From positions 5,916,698 through 5,980,697 of the forward strand of contig KL647290.1 in NCBI GenBank assembly GCA_000727475.1: DNA of 64,000 nucleotides. Direction: 5' to 3'. Position 1 is the first letter of the stretch. Each line of letters begins with the position of its first letter. The notes under the pieces are model-generated. The model made no database searches and had not been told where the DNA came from. It worked only from the letters and a program-made list of their open reading frames with translations. The position numbers and the translations under genes were made by a program. The DNA is from Sarcocystis neurona. Taxonomy: Eukaryota; Apicomplexa; Conoidasida; Eucoccidiorida; Sarcocystidae. This document shows positions 26,401 to 38,088 of this stretch, in pieces.

Positions 26401-29400
26401 GCAGGAGGGGAGTCGGAGCGCAGCAGCAGGGACCCAACAGGAGCAGCACTCGCAGAATAGCGGCAGCTGATCCGCACCCGACCATATGGGCAGCGACAGG
26501 TCGGGTGAGCGCAACACAGCAGCAGTTCGACGACAGCAGCAGTTCAAGCGCAGCAGCAGCAGTTCAACACCGCCAGGAGCCGCAGGTCAAGCGCGGCAGC
26601 ATTTCAACCGCAGCAGCAGCAGTTAAACAGCAGGACGGGCAGTTCAATAGCAGCGGCAGCAGATCGAGAGCAGAACTCGCAGCGGATCAGTAGTACCAGA
26701 GCGCCGTCTTTTGAGGAGAACCGGCAGCAGCAACAGCAGCGGTGCAAGATTCATCGTGGGCCCAGCAGCGGCGCTGCAGCCCTAGCAGGAGAGCAGCAGC
26801 TTTGCCCCGACTGCTGTTCCTGGTTGTCGTTGCGCTGCTGCATGCATATTATTTCTTGCAAGTCAATATTCATCAACGTAGGCGTCCTCTCCATCTCCTT
26901 TCCGTAATCCGACCTTTTGAAGCGTCTGCGTCCCCGCTGCCTGCAGGATTTTCTCTGGCACGAAAGTGAACTGCTGCTGCTGTCGAAGAGGCAAATCCCC
27001 GAAGTGTGCAAGCACGCTAACGGAGTGCCGTACTCGGAATTTGTTCGTCTCTTCTTTGTCGTGTGCTTTGCCTCGTAAAGCGACGCATATTATCCTCTAA
27101 GCGTCAAAATGTGAATGTACACGTGCTTCTTCTTCTCCTCTCGTTTTGCTGTCTCTCGCCCTTTCCCCTGCTGTGCATGCGCCCTTCTCTACGTGCTGCA
27201 GCACACTGCTTTCCCCTGTCTGCCCTGTTTCTGACCGCGTTCTTCCGGCCCCGCCTGTGCGGTGCGGCTTCCGCTGCCGCACAGCGCTCTCGATCTGCTT
27301 CCGTTTTCCTCCCCGTTGCATGCGGTTGGGCTGCTGCTGGGGTGGCGCAGGCCTCGTCGTCGTGGTCGTCACCTGTGCGTAGGTGCTCGTCCTTTGCGCG
27401 GCGCATGCATGCATGCAGGCAGTCCCCCGTGGACAGATCAGCTGCTCTGCTTCTTCGTTTTTGCTGCCAGCTGCAGGCGCCTTTGAACACCTCTTTTCCT
27501 TCGCAGCCGTGTGTGTGCTTCTTCCGCATGCAGCGCTGACTGCCAGTGCGGAGCGCGTGGTGCATCTGTCCGACTTCGCGCAGCAATTTCGTGAAGCCGA
27601 GTTTCCGGTAGTCTTCTTCGTAGGCGCGGTTGCACACGCCGACCCAAGTAAGCGTTTCTCTCTTTTTCTCGGTTTCTTCTTCTTTTACTTTTTTTTCTCT
27701 TCTGCGTGTTTTTGCCCGTCTCGTCTCTCTTTTCCGACGGAAAGACGCCTCCGCAACTGCGTTTTATCGCCGTACAGACGTCCTTCTACAACTTTCCTCG
27801 TCTTCTCTTCGCGCCGTTCGTGTTTTTGCGTATCTGCAGCATGCCTGCATGTGTGTAGTATTCCTGTCCACATGTACAAATACATATATTCAAATATATG
27901 TATATCTATGCGTATGTACGCGTATATGTATATGTATATCTATGCGTATGGACGCGTATATGTATATGGATGTCTACACAGCTCTGCATGTATATATATG
28001 ACGTAGACGCGTATGTTCAAGTATATATATATGTATGTATATGTAGGCATGTATATATGTATGGATGTATGTATGTGTCGCGTAAAGGGCAAATGTATGT
28101 TTAGATGTGAAGGATAATAGATGGATAGAGTGTGGACAGCGTGTGTAGCTACAGTCTCCGTCTCTTGCTGTTTCGGTTTGGTTTGCTCTCTTTTTGCTTT
28201 TCTGTCCTCCTCGCATGTGGGTACTTATCATTCACGTATCTTCCTCTATAGAAAGTATGTATGTATATATGTTTATATGTATATGTGTGTGTATGTGTAT
28301 ATGGACGCTTCATAGGTTGCAAGAAATCCCTGCTGTTGCACTTGTTGTATGGAGGAAATGAGTGTTCCATTGGAGGAGAACAGTGGTACTTTCTCCACCA
28401 GTAAAGAATATCCCCATATATATACATACACACACATATATATAATTCTGCGTAAGCCTGTAGTAAGTGTGTAGACATGTACGTGTGTATCTGCATATAC
28501 GTACATGTACGATTTTATACGTATATATATATGTATATGTTTGTATAGGGGTATACATATTACTATTCGAAAGAGCATTTCATTGAGGATTTCCACTGTG
28601 AGTATCTGTATATACATCTGTTCTCCATATCAGTGAATTTTCATTCTACTTTCCTATATATATATCTCTCTTTATATATATATCGACACGTATTTCTGTC
28701 TTTCTTTATTTATATATATATATATATACGTCAAGGAATGTGTGAGGGGATTGCGCGAGCACGTATGAGGTGCAACTGTGTATACGTCTCTCTATACGCG
28801 TCCGTACTTCTATACATATATATATATATAATATTAGCGTTAAATAGACTTGAAATGAATGCATACGTATATAAGGTTGCGCGAAAGGTGTAACCTTTGG
28901 CCACCTACAACGTGTACGTATATCTACCGGTATTTCACCGCCTCCCTACATATATATAGTGTCTATATATGTATTTAGCAGTACGTATATATGTGTGTAT
29001 AGATCGGCCTACAGACTTGTCTTGCTGTTGTTGTGTGTATGCAAATTCACGTATGGCATGCTATGAGTACGCATGCATGCACGCACACATTTACTAAACG
29101 TCCATACGTATACACACGTAGTTCAGCGTTTGTGCACATACGTAGATATACGTGTGTATTCATTTCAAGTCTATTTAACGCTAATATTATATACACGTGT
29201 GTATATATCTACGTATGTATAAGCATGCGTGCAAGTGTCATATCCGTGTATGGCTGTGTGTTTGTATGTATATATATATGATGTATACATTTGCGATGAA
29301 CTACCGGGGCGAGTACGCTAAGCCTCTAGGTATGTATGGATGTGTGTATATGTGAGAAGAACAGCGATATGAAGAAGCGTGGATTTATACGAAAATAATC

Positions 29401-32353
29401 TGTACTTGCAGCCTCTTTGGCTTGTTTATGTATTGAATGGGATGTTGTACGAGAACTAACTTGAAGCGTGAGTAGATTTGTGTTGAGACGACGTACACGT
29501 GTGTGTGCGCAGCATCTTTGATATATATAAAGACACTCTCGTATAAACTGTCGGACGGAAAACACCGAAGCCTTTTCACCGAATTCATGCGGAAGTGTAG
29601 GTGCAGCATATTTTGACTGCATGTCACTTTTAGCGGCGACTCTGGGCCTCGGCGAGGAGTGCATTTCCATCGCGCCGTTCGGTCTGACTGCTGCGGTAAG
29701 AAGTTTTTCACCTCCTTTCATTGCCAGACCTGTCTGCGTCTGCTGTCTCCTATGTGTCTCTCTGTCAGCAGATGTGCGTGTCTCCGTGTCTCCGTGTGTG
29801 TGTGCATGCATATACATGTAAATATTACATCTGTCTCTGTGCATGTAGTCGTCCCCGCTTCTTGTGCGGGTTGAGACGTGTTTTAAGTTTGCCAGACGCC
29901 GCTGGAGACATTTTCGAGACGCATGCATTGTGTGCCCTTCGGTGTACGTACACCGCAAAGACGCACATGCAGGAGTAGCGACGCGTGCGTCTACACGTAT
30001 ATCTTGCTGCCAGCCTGAAGACGGCCGTAGAAGTGGAGACGCGCAGATGGTGCTCCCTGTACACACACTTGAAGGATGTGTAAATCTGTGCGTGTACGCA
30101 GCAAATTAGGTAGTTCATCTGCCGTGTACATTTATGAGCACAGGAGTGACTAGATTGAAAGACCAAATAGTCTTTGTTGCTGCGGCAGCTTGGAGAAGGA
30201 AGTTCAGAGACTTCTACTAGAAAGAAGAGAGCAGCAGAAGGGCCGAGAGACAGAGCGAGGCACACACAATAAATTTGCAGAGCTAGGAGGATCCAAAAGA
30301 CAAGGGAAATAGTCGACCAAGAGCAAAACGGAAAGACAGAGAGAGAAAAGAAATGTAGGAAGAGATAGACAAGTACGTGGACGGCGTGCAGACAGGCAAC
30401 TGTGGGAGGCTTACGGGGAACTGCAGCAGTGGATGGGGGATGCTAGAAAATTGCAACAGAGAAGAAAAGGTAGCAGATATTCCGTGGATGCCGTGCAACA
30501 CAAATGCATCTGTAACCAACGTAGAAATTTAAGAAACTCAAAAAAAATACCGGAGACCGTGAAGGAGATCTGTCTGTACAGAGCAAGCTGTATCAATACA
30601 CGAGTACACATATATATATATATATGTATATATATTATATACAGGAATCTATATATATAAGTGTATGATACAGGAACCTACAACTTGTGTGTGTATCTAT
30701 ATATATGTCATATGCAGGGACCTGTATATAGGGCAAGTTGTACGTATATACATATTTACATATGAATTACGTACAGGGACATCTATATATTTATATATGT
30801 TATATACACGGAACAAGGACCCACACATATGCGTGTATATATATATATGTATATGTATATATATGCATGTATCTGTAGGTGTTCGGTCTGTATGTGAGAG
30901 AAGATTGCCATGTGTCTGTGCGAGAGGTTGTTGTGTTGCGGTGATGCGTGAAGTTTCTACAAGAGAAAGAGATGGTTGCAGGTCTGTGCATGCATAAATG
31001 AAGAAACTGTTCGTAGAGAGAAAGCGACGGAAGAGAAACAAACTGTAACGAGTAGAAGGACACAGGTAGATACAGACGGCGAAGGAAACCAGAGAAAGAC
31101 AGAAAGAGAGAAAAAGGGAGAAAATACGGGAAAATTGTGGAGGTCAAGTCTACCGAATGAGGTGGGGAAGATGAGGAGAACCGCCGCAGTAGAGAAGCAG
31201 ACAGCAGCACAAGAAAAAGGGAGAGCGGCGGAGAAGTTCGCCAACGTGTGGGGAGACCGGTTGAATATGAAAAGAGCAAATGTATCACAAGAAGCCGGGT
31301 GAAAATTCGGGACAACGGGTGCATGCAGAGCGCAGATCTCAGCAGGTTAAGCGTACGCAAGTAGTGTGTAGTACTTGAACAGCAAGGTGGCGTTTTTTAC
31401 ATGGACGTCTTCGCAACACTACTGAATTCAAGTGTACATATATACGTATATATATATGTATTTGGCTGATCGTATATTCGTAGATATCTATAGGCGCAGA
31501 CACAGAGATCCGTACGTCGAAGATGTTACTGTTGAACAGTTCGATGACAACTTTCATATAGAGACCTCCTTGCAACACTAGTGAATCCAAATGCACGTCC
31601 TCATACATGTGTACATATATAGATGTATACACGTGTGTGTATATTTATGTGAATGCGTGGTCAACTATTCGCAAAAACACACAGAGACGTACACGTATAC
31701 ACGTGGCACTATCGTAGACTTTGTATTCCTTGGCATATGTGTACGGAGGGAAAATGAGGAAGCGAGTGACTGGCAAACGAGGAGACGAGGCAATCCGCGT
31801 GTGTATACGGGGTCCGGTGTCTGTTCGAGCTCAAACAAATGCATGTGTATGAATATGCGTACGTCGTTGTGTGCACACGTGTGTGGGGGCACGTGTCCAC
31901 GGCTGCCTTTTTTTTTTGGCTGTCGGTGGCTTCCCCTTCCGCGTGCCTTACACCAGCGCATGTGGAGAACTTCACGAGCACGTGCTTTACATTAAGGAAT
32001 CAGATACGGTTCAGCTAATGTGCACGTGCACGCCGCACATCCGCACTGGCTCGACGGTGTATGGTGGTGCTGCTGCTGCTGGAGTTGGCCGGTCGTCCTG
32101 CTGCGGCGGCGGCTACCGCGTGGACTGCGTCGCTGCAGTTGCCGTCTTTGTATGTATCCGCTGGACCTTTCTTCTGTTTTTGCTCCGGCGCCGCTACCTG
32201 CTGCTTGAGTACTGCCGCAGCTGCCTCTCCTGCGGCTGCTGCACGCCAAGACGTAGACGCGTGTGTGTGGATCCTGCTGCTGTGCGGCCGTGTGTGCAGG
32301 CGTGCTGCAGCAGCATTTGCGCGGAGTTCGAGCACCAGTGGGGAATCGCGTGA
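17473..32353 (+). CDS. NEP1: NEP1/EMG1 18S rRNA pseudouridine N1-methyltransferase (first exon not placed)
   Basis: SPOUT-class enzyme that methylates a hypermodified pseudouridine of 18S rRNA and assists 40S assembly in the nucleolus. Exons: 17473-17569, 18770-18832, 22329-22434, 24131-24371 (or ending at 24192), 26882-26965, 27547-27647, 29634-29695 and 32300-32353, with stop TGA at 32351. Successive phases agree. Diagnostic blocks: [36 protein letters not shown] joined to [18 protein letters not shown], matching RPDITHQxLLxLLDSPLNKAG; FSKLM plus [19 protein letters not shown]...PLPAG, matching LLKVIKNP...LPx[16 protein letters not shown], matching the SPOUT VFVVGAxAHG block; [11 protein letters not shown] joined to [16 protein letters not shown], matching ISNYPLSAALTCAKLxxAFEEVWG. 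The 24.1-26.9 kb junction is the least certain. The long-exon version inserts about 60 low-complexity residues and is phase-compatible with the acceptor at 26881. Introns reach 3.5 kb. The N-terminal beta strand is missing and must lie upstream. Confidence 0.9.
17724..18400. repeat. 21-bp tandem repeat spanning an assembly gap, NEP1 intron
   Basis: The unit CTTCCTGCTGCTGCTACTCC, one base short of the full 21-bp period, repeats on both sides of the N run. Sense-strand CTG content and position place it in the NEP1 intron 17570-18769, just upstream of the acceptor at 18769. The minus strand is open in frame (GSSSSRK units), but the NEP1 exons flanking it on the plus strand show that this is antisense. 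Confidence 0.8.
17814..18248. other. Assembly gap (N run)
   Basis: 435 undefined bases inside the 21-bp tandem repeat; the true length of the array is unknown. Confidence 0.99.
18910..20110. repeat. AT-rich microsatellite in NEP1 intron
   Basis: TATACATA-type repeats in the NEP1 intron 18833-22328. A segment of about 70 bp ending in GTGCTGCCTGCATTGTTGAC is directly duplicated at about 19315-19383 and 19384-19456. Confidence 0.75.
20110..20418 (-). other. Open minus-strand frame inside the NEP1 intron, unassigned
   Basis: From an ATG at 20418 a frame of 103 codons runs to a GT at 20109-20108 and includes [20 protein letters not shown] followed by [13 protein letters not shown]. It reads like protein, but it lies within a plus-strand intron of NEP1, has no recognised family and no confirmed partner exon. 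It may be antisense chance or a small nested gene. Confidence 0.2.
20430..21900. repeat. Mixed microsatellite intron sequence with an 18-C tract
   Basis: NEP1 intron. TATATA, CACACA and CTCTCT runs are interrupted by more complex sequence around 21060-21580. An uninterrupted run of 18 C lies at 21421-21438. No exon recognised here. Confidence 0.65.
22046..22320. repeat. 27-bp minisatellite immediately upstream of a NEP1 exon
   Basis: Nine to ten head-to-tail copies of a unit containing CTGCTGGGCACGGCGCTGCT, with GGGC/GGAC variants. On the plus strand the frame reads [18 protein letters not shown] and runs uninterrupted into the NEP1 exon at 22329. Because the preceding exon already supplies the conserved SPLNR that joins to AGRL, the array is placed in the intron. 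Confidence 0.8.
23305..24085. repeat. CTG-rich intron tract before NEP1 exon 24131
   Basis: (CTG)n with GCT-rich variants on the NEP1 sense strand, in intron 22435-24130. It generates long alanine-rich or leucine-rich open frames on the plus strand that I regard as spurious. Confidence 0.7.
24694..24870. repeat. 25-bp tandem repeat
   Basis: About seven copies of a unit made of GCACGTAGGGCAA plus GCAGCAGCAGCG. The 25-bp period is not a multiple of three, so a translated frame cycles through three peptides. That argues against coding. It lies in NEP1 intron sequence. Confidence 0.8.
24870..26800. repeat. Alternating CAG and CTG tracts in NEP1 intron, with a 68-bp duplication
   Basis: CAG-rich on the plus strand at 25960-26700 and CTG-rich at 25610-25870. 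A 68-bp unit is perfectly or nearly perfectly duplicated at 26073-26140 and 26141-26208. Microsatellite sequence at 25050-25480. No recognised coding block before the exon at 26882. Confidence 0.7.
27840..29330. repeat. AT-rich microsatellite in NEP1 intron, containing a long inverted repeat
   Basis: NEP1 intron 27648-29633. TATA and GTAT runs dominate. A perfect 36-bp inverted repeat pair sits at 28825-28860 and 29158-29193 (see separate entry). Confidence 0.75.
28825..29193. repeat. 369-bp segment bounded by perfect 36-bp inverted repeats
   Basis: The left arm 28825-28860 contains TTAGCGTTAAATAGACTTGA. The right arm 29158-29193 is its exact reverse complement over 36 bases, well beyond the flanking TATA sequence. 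The interior is about 297 bp without an open frame of note. It could be a small non-autonomous inverted-repeat element or a hairpin-forming intron segment. No target-site duplication is evident in the surrounding TATA sequence. Confidence 0.75.
29940..29955. promoter_or_regulatory. Perfect palindrome CGGTGTACGTACACCG
   Basis: Second exact copy of the GGTGTACGTACACC family, inside the last NEP1 intron about 245 nt after the exon ending at 29695. Function unknown. Confidence 0.5.
30590..30870. repeat. Repeats of about 60 bp with ACAGGGACC motif
   Basis: ACAGGAATCTATATATA, ACAGGAACCTACAACTT, CAGGGACCTGTATATAGGG and ACAGGGACATCTATATATT recur at roughly 60-bp spacing amid TATA runs in the last NEP1 intron. 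The rest of that intron (29696-32299) has no coding block I recognise. Confidence 0.6.
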
Positions 32354-33280
32354 CAGCGGTGTATCTGATATATCGCAGCCAGTTTGTGTATCTCTTTTAA
32401 GTGAACGCTGTCCATGCGTGCGTGACGAATGTATACATGTAATTAACTGTACACACAGAGAGAGAGCTTGTGTAGACATTTATGTGTGGGAGACGCTCTG
32501 GTGGAGCTCGCTTTTTTCAGCTGTATTCGTCAGGCTGTCCTTGAAATCTGCTTTTGGAAGCCGTACGATAGGGATGCTGCGACGTCAATTTTTCGTCTCT
32601 GCATGCCCTTTGGGAGGTGCTGCAGCTGCCACGGTCGCTGCATGCCGTGCAGCACTTTTTAGTTGCGTTCACGTCCGCTACTTCTACCTCGACCACACTG
32701 CCAGAGCGAGGACTCTCACAGATGTTTTTTTTCCGTGCGGATGTTCCGCACTCTGCATTTGTTGTAGCGACTCTTACAATTGGTCAAATAGCAAGAAGAC
32801 ATCCGCTGCAATGACTGCAAGTGTGAGAGTCGGATTCGGTGCCGGCCTCGTGGATCTCCTTGCCTTTCTCCGTAACGACCCTACACCCCGTCTCTATGGG
32901 TGGCTTTTTTCCTGCATGCGTCTGCTGTTTGCGTAGTTTTATCTCAACTCTGCCTGCTGCGTATGCGTCGTTTCCACTGGGTTCTCGCTGTCTCCTTCGA
33001 CATGCGCACTACTCCTTTTCCCGCGGCATTTTTCATGTTCATAAGTTATTATGGCCGTCTTCATGCGCGGTGTCTCTGTCGTTGCATGCTTTTTTTTTGG
33101 CTACTTGTCTCACGGTGCTTGCAGCAGGTCTACGACTGCATGCTTTGACTCTGTGCTGCCAGCAGCAGCGGCAGAACGAGTTTGTGCGTGTCGGTTGTTC
33201 GACAGCTAGTCGACACACATCCTACCCTGCGCAGTAGTCCGTTTTGCGCTTCCGCACATGCAGGTTAAAATTTGCTTCTT
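32354..33280. other. NEP1 3' flank, low-repeat sequence, nothing recognised
   Basis: Pyrimidine-leaning, non-microsatellite sequence with short open frames only. It should include the NEP1 3' untranslated region and terminator, and could carry the continuation of the decayed element at 33.3-33.7 kb. No motif was identifiable. Confidence 0.5.
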
Positions 33281-33283
33281 TTG

Positions 33284-33668
33284 CTAGGTACTCATACTTG
33301 CAATGACTCCGACCTGTCTGCCCCCGTGCTGCGCGAGGTCTTGTTTCTGTGTGCCGACGTACCTTACTGAACAGCGTTGAGCGGGCGATAGATACCTCAC
33401 CGACTGAGCGTGCTCACAACATAAACGAAACGGCATTTCCTTTGAAGAACTTTGAAGCCCTCGTTTTGAGTTTGCATGCATCGGTCTGATTCTGTAAGAG
33501 CCCTGGCCGATCCTCCTGCTGTGTAGCAGCAGGCACCACTCTGGAGCAGAGAATAAATCGTGCCCTTGCCGGGTGCCGCCAAATGCAGGTGTACGCAACA
33601 ACTGGCGTACACTCGGCCACATCTTGCACTAGTCGCCCCTCAGGCAGTGGCGACGTATACGCATGCAT
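33284..33668 (-). mobile_element. Decayed Ty3/gypsy-like reverse transcriptase fragment
   Basis: On the minus strand, one open frame reads GGTRQGHDLFSAPEWCLLLH and, 31 residues later, KEMPFRLCCEHAQSVRYLS. Order and spacing resemble the Ty3/gypsy RT core, in which a GGAxxFSxLDLxxGYHQI block is followed about 30 residues later by MPFGLCxAPxxFQ. A neighbouring frame has TSPLPEGRLVQDV, like the YPLPxIxxLxD segment just upstream, which implies a frameshift. The catalytic YxDD was not found, and no LTRs, protease or integrase were recognised. I take it as a degenerate remnant; similarity by chance cannot be excluded without a search. Confidence 0.4.
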
Positions 33669-33669
33669 T

Positions 33670-35430
33670 CCTTGTGTATGTGTGTCGCAGTGTAGCTATA
33701 TTTGGGCGCGCAAATACAGGTGTGACACCTTCATGTATTTGAGGATGTACGCCCACGTTTGGACTCGCAGTACTCCAGGCAAGTGTTCTTCTCAAACAAG
33801 CTCCTGCCGCCTACACTTTTACAGGAGGAAGTTCCGCATGCCTTATGACTGGGAACGTACAAGCGAGGCCTCTGCACCCACAAGAAGTTACAGTAGACTT
33901 CGGACGGAGTGATTCATCGTCTGTACCAAACTTCTGTACTGCACGCGTACCCCACTACCACACCTCTATGAGTCCTCCACATCATACGCTTCCCCGTTGG
34001 AACTACCACACACGCTACAGGAGCGCCTCTACTGCCACCCGTTTTGCAGAGGTGCATGCGCTTGTTCCTGGTGCAGAGCAGGAATCAGCGTGACTGTCCA
34101 AAATACACAGCAGGAAGCACGTACAACGCATCTCGAGGTGCAGTGCGCAGTGCAGAAGTACTAACGTTGTACTTGATTTTGCAGTTGGCAAGGCACTGCT
34201 GAAGCGTCGCCTCTCTGTGTGGAAGGAGAGTGAGAGACAGCTACTCTTCTTCTGGAGTCTGCATGCAGCCTCCCCGTTCGTCACGCTTCACACCGTGGAA
34301 GCTGCGAGCTGCACCGCTGCACGTGCGCGAGACCACTAGCATGCGGAAGTGTGAAACTCGGTATGACCTGAACCACTGCTAGATCTTTCTGTAGACATTG
34401 TGCGTGGAAAATGCGCCCGCGGCACGGCGTCCCTGCATGCATCAGTTTGGCGTGGAATGCCGACGAGCCGTCTACGAGTGTGCGCTGTCGTTGGGGCAGA
34501 GCGCTGTGTGGGTGGGAAAGTGGATCAGTGAGCTCAAGCGTGGTGACGAATTTTTTAGCGTGCAGCACGGGCGTCTCCCAGGGGTGATGCAGCAGCGCCG
34601 ACGCAGCCCTTGCGCTGGAAAAGATCTACTCTGCAGGCGGCGGTGCCGAAAAGAACTACGCTGCAGCACATGTGGAGAAACCACCGTGACACATCTGTTT
34701 GCCAGCAGTCTCTTTGCAGTTGTGGCAGTCGCTGCAGGAAATGCTACTGCCCGGCGTGAAAATGACGAACGTGGACAGAAAAGTCCCTGCCGTGGTCACG
34801 CGAGTTCGTAGGTCGTGCGTGGGTCGTGCTGGTTACGTACAACGCTCGCGAAAACACGTGTCTCCATACGTCAGGCATTGGCCACTACGACGCATGCAGC
34901 GCACACGTAGCAGCGGGGCAGCTGCTCAAGTTCTCAACAGACCAAGTGCATGCTGTCCGCAGCAGCAGCAGCGAAGGAGACGAAAGAAACACGGCGGTAC
35001 AAAGGAAACGGTGCAATGGTGCAGTACACACAGAGTCCCGTGTGGAACACGAATTACGGCTCAGAAAACGGCGCAGGAGTGCAGTCCGTATATAGTCCTG
35101 TAGCGTCGTGCGAAACAGCAGATGCAACTGCAACCTCAATCCTTGCAGTGAACGGTAGCGTAGGTGGAAGCACCGCAGCAGCAGCCGCACCCGCAGCAGC
35201 TGCAGACCCCATAGCAGCGCAGGCAGCAGCCGCGGAGGCAGCAGCAACAGCAGTAGCAGCGGCAGCAGTAGCAGGTGCAGCAGCAGTAGCAGACGTAGCA
35301 GCAGTAGCAGAGGCAGCAGCAGCAGTAGCAGCAACAGAGGCGACAGGAACTACAGTTGTTTGTAGACGTCTAGAAGTGCCTCTACGGCTTTGGCGAAGGC
35401 GTAAGTTCGCCTGACCTTCCACCGGCCTAC
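33670..35430. other. Low-repeat region with short overlapping frames, ending in a GCA/GTA tract
   Basis: Complex sequence unlike the microsatellite introns around it. Short frames on both strands (for example plus-strand LQLWQSLQEMLLPGVKM near 34710 and LVTYNARENTCLHTSGIG near 34830) look protein-like but are broken. This is compatible with a degenerate element or unassigned exons. From 35160 to 35340 a (GCA/GTA)n tract encodes poly-alanine/valine on the plus strand. Confidence 0.4.
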
Positions 35431-35689
35431 GCATAAGCAGCACACGCATGACACAGTAAATCAACTGCAATGCGCACAACGCATGCAGAAAAGACATGTG
35501 TCTGTAACGGATGCAACGAGGAAAGGCAGGCGCGGGGACGGCAGCAGGACGCGCACATCACACGCAGACAACCACCCCGAGCACTGCTTCTCTCTCTTCC
35601 TGGGAATGCAGCGAGGTATAAAATAAAAGACGGGCGCCCGAGGCAACAGCGTCCTTTTATCTAGATGAACATGTGCTTCTCAATAAAAA

Positions 35690-37600
35690 AACCCCTTACT
35701 CATAGGTGTAGGTACACATATACATATATATATATATACATACACCTCGTATGTATACCTGCTCAGGTAGGGCACACTGATGCATACAAATTTATACACA
35801 CATGTACATATTGCGTATGTGTATCTATCCGGGCAGACACACCCAATCACACCAATTTCTATACATATGTGTATATATGTATATATATATATATATATCT
35901 GCATAGGTTGACACATTCATTCATATAAATTTATATATATACTGTATGTGTGTGTACTCATTTAAAGAGAGTGAGGCTACAGACAGGTGTGTCTATCTGT
36001 GTAGAATCACGTGGCAGCAGTTCCGATCTAGCAGCGCGGTGTACAAGCACATGTAGACTCACATGGTCTGAGCCCAGCGTAGTTTCTGCTAAAGCGATGC
36101 ATCTTCATATATAGTCAAGACTGCTCCATTTGTGTAGACACACATTAATACAAAAACGTATTCACACACACCTATGAAAAGTTGAGTTCTACACGGACAT
36201 ATAAGGAAACTGGCAACTTTACTTCTCTCTCTCTCTCTCTAGATATATGTATGTGGGGGAGTAGGGGACTCGGCTTATATTCGGAGAAAAAGACGTACGG
36301 ACGTAGTCGCCAGGAGGGGGGCAGTCCTCGTAATCGTAGCGGAAGATCAGGACGGGCCTTGCATGCCACGTCTCGTTATCTGCAGCAGCCGTTCAAGAGG
36401 CAGAGAGATATGCCACGCATAAACACAGAGAAAGACAAAAAGACGGAAAGTACGAAGAATAAGAGAAGAAGGGACCCCGGACATCACCACAATCCTCTCT
36501 GTTGATTTACACATCGCCCATCAACTCGAACATACATATACTTTGCAGGTGTACACGTGTGCATATATACATACATATACATATATATACGTATAGATAC
36601 ACTCACACAGACATTTATGTACGTACACATATAGAGGTACGCATATACAGAGGACAGTGATGTGTACAAATATACATACAAATATATACACATAGAGACA
36701 GAGAGCGAGAGAGATATACGGACCTACACACTATATACACATGTTGGATACGCTTACACAGACGACAGCTATCTATATGTATGTATATAGAGAGATAGAT
36801 AGATAGACAGGATAGGTAGGATAGATAGGATAGATAGATAGATATAGATAGATACTCTTGCACAGACGACAGTCGCCCACATTCTTCGCCGTTGTGCGAC
36901 AAGAATACCTGAAGCTGATAGAAAATTATTCCTCGGCAGGCGCACAATACGTATATATATATATACATATAGATATAGATATATATACATATAGATATAT
37001 ATACATATAGATATATAGACATGTAGATATATAGACATATATCTATACATACATATTGATATATATACAGAGATATACACATACAGGCATATATATACAG
37101 AGATATATACATACAGAGAGACATATATATATAGATATATATACAGAGATATATACATACAGAGAGACATATATATACAGAGATATATACATACAGAGAG
37201 ACATATATATACAGAGTTATATGCATACAGAGAGACATATATATACAGATATATATACAGAGATATATACATACAGAGAGACATATATATACAGAGATAT
37301 ATACATACAGAGAGACATATATACAGAGATATATACACACAGACATATATAGAGATATATACATACAAATATATCTATATATATACAAACTCCGCGGTGT
37401 GAACAGGAGCGTGCAGATGGACAGGTGAACAGCCCTGCAGATATTTAGCGACGTATCTACACAACGTCCTGAGGCACGCGTAAACATATATATATACACG
37501 TATATATATGTGAAAGAAGAGAGAAACACACAAAGGGAGGGATAGGAATATCTATTTAGGCCTGTCCTACATACGTAGAGATAGCTGAAGATGAATAACC
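35690..37600. repeat. Microsatellite block with 34-bp tandem array
   Basis: TATA/CATA repeats throughout. From about 37040 to 37380 a unit of ACATACAGAGAGACATATAT plus a TACAGAGATAT segment repeats about eight times. A complex patch at 36180-36480 holds short open frames on both strands (minus: DLPLRLRGLPPSWRLRPYVF) and might contain the missing last PhyH exon. Confidence 0.7.
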
Positions 37601-38088
37601 GAAGCAGACACCTGCTAGAAAGACAGGTGGATAGACAGACCAGTGCTGCGCGCAGAGTCGCATGCAAAGAAGGGGAAAAATTTTATATACTTGAACATGC
37701 GCGTTTCTCTCTCCCCACACACGCATGCATGCGCCACGACACGCACAGACATGCCCACCCAGACCTACGTCAATATGTGCAGGGCGAAAAAGAGACCGGT
37801 GCAGTCTTCTTCTTGAGACTCTGAGAAGGTTCTTCGTCGCTGGGGATGAAAGGAGGATGCACCCAATTTCTTACTCAAAACGTGTGAACACATCACACAC
37901 AGACGTATACTACTGGTGTGCATGCAAGCGCGTTGAAGACGAAGAAAGAAGGGCAGAAGAAGCGCCACACAGACGGGAAAGGCCTTCTCGAGCAGCTGCT
38001 GCTGCGCGTGGCAGCCGCATGCAGCTGCGAGAGAAACTCTACATACTCGTCCATACACAAATACAGACACACACACACAAACAGATAC

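Noticed and set aside
34826..35095. Plus-strand gene LVTYNARENTCLHTSGIGHY
   Set aside because: Reads like protein for about 60 codons but no family, splice partners or start context could be established; left inside the low-repeat island.
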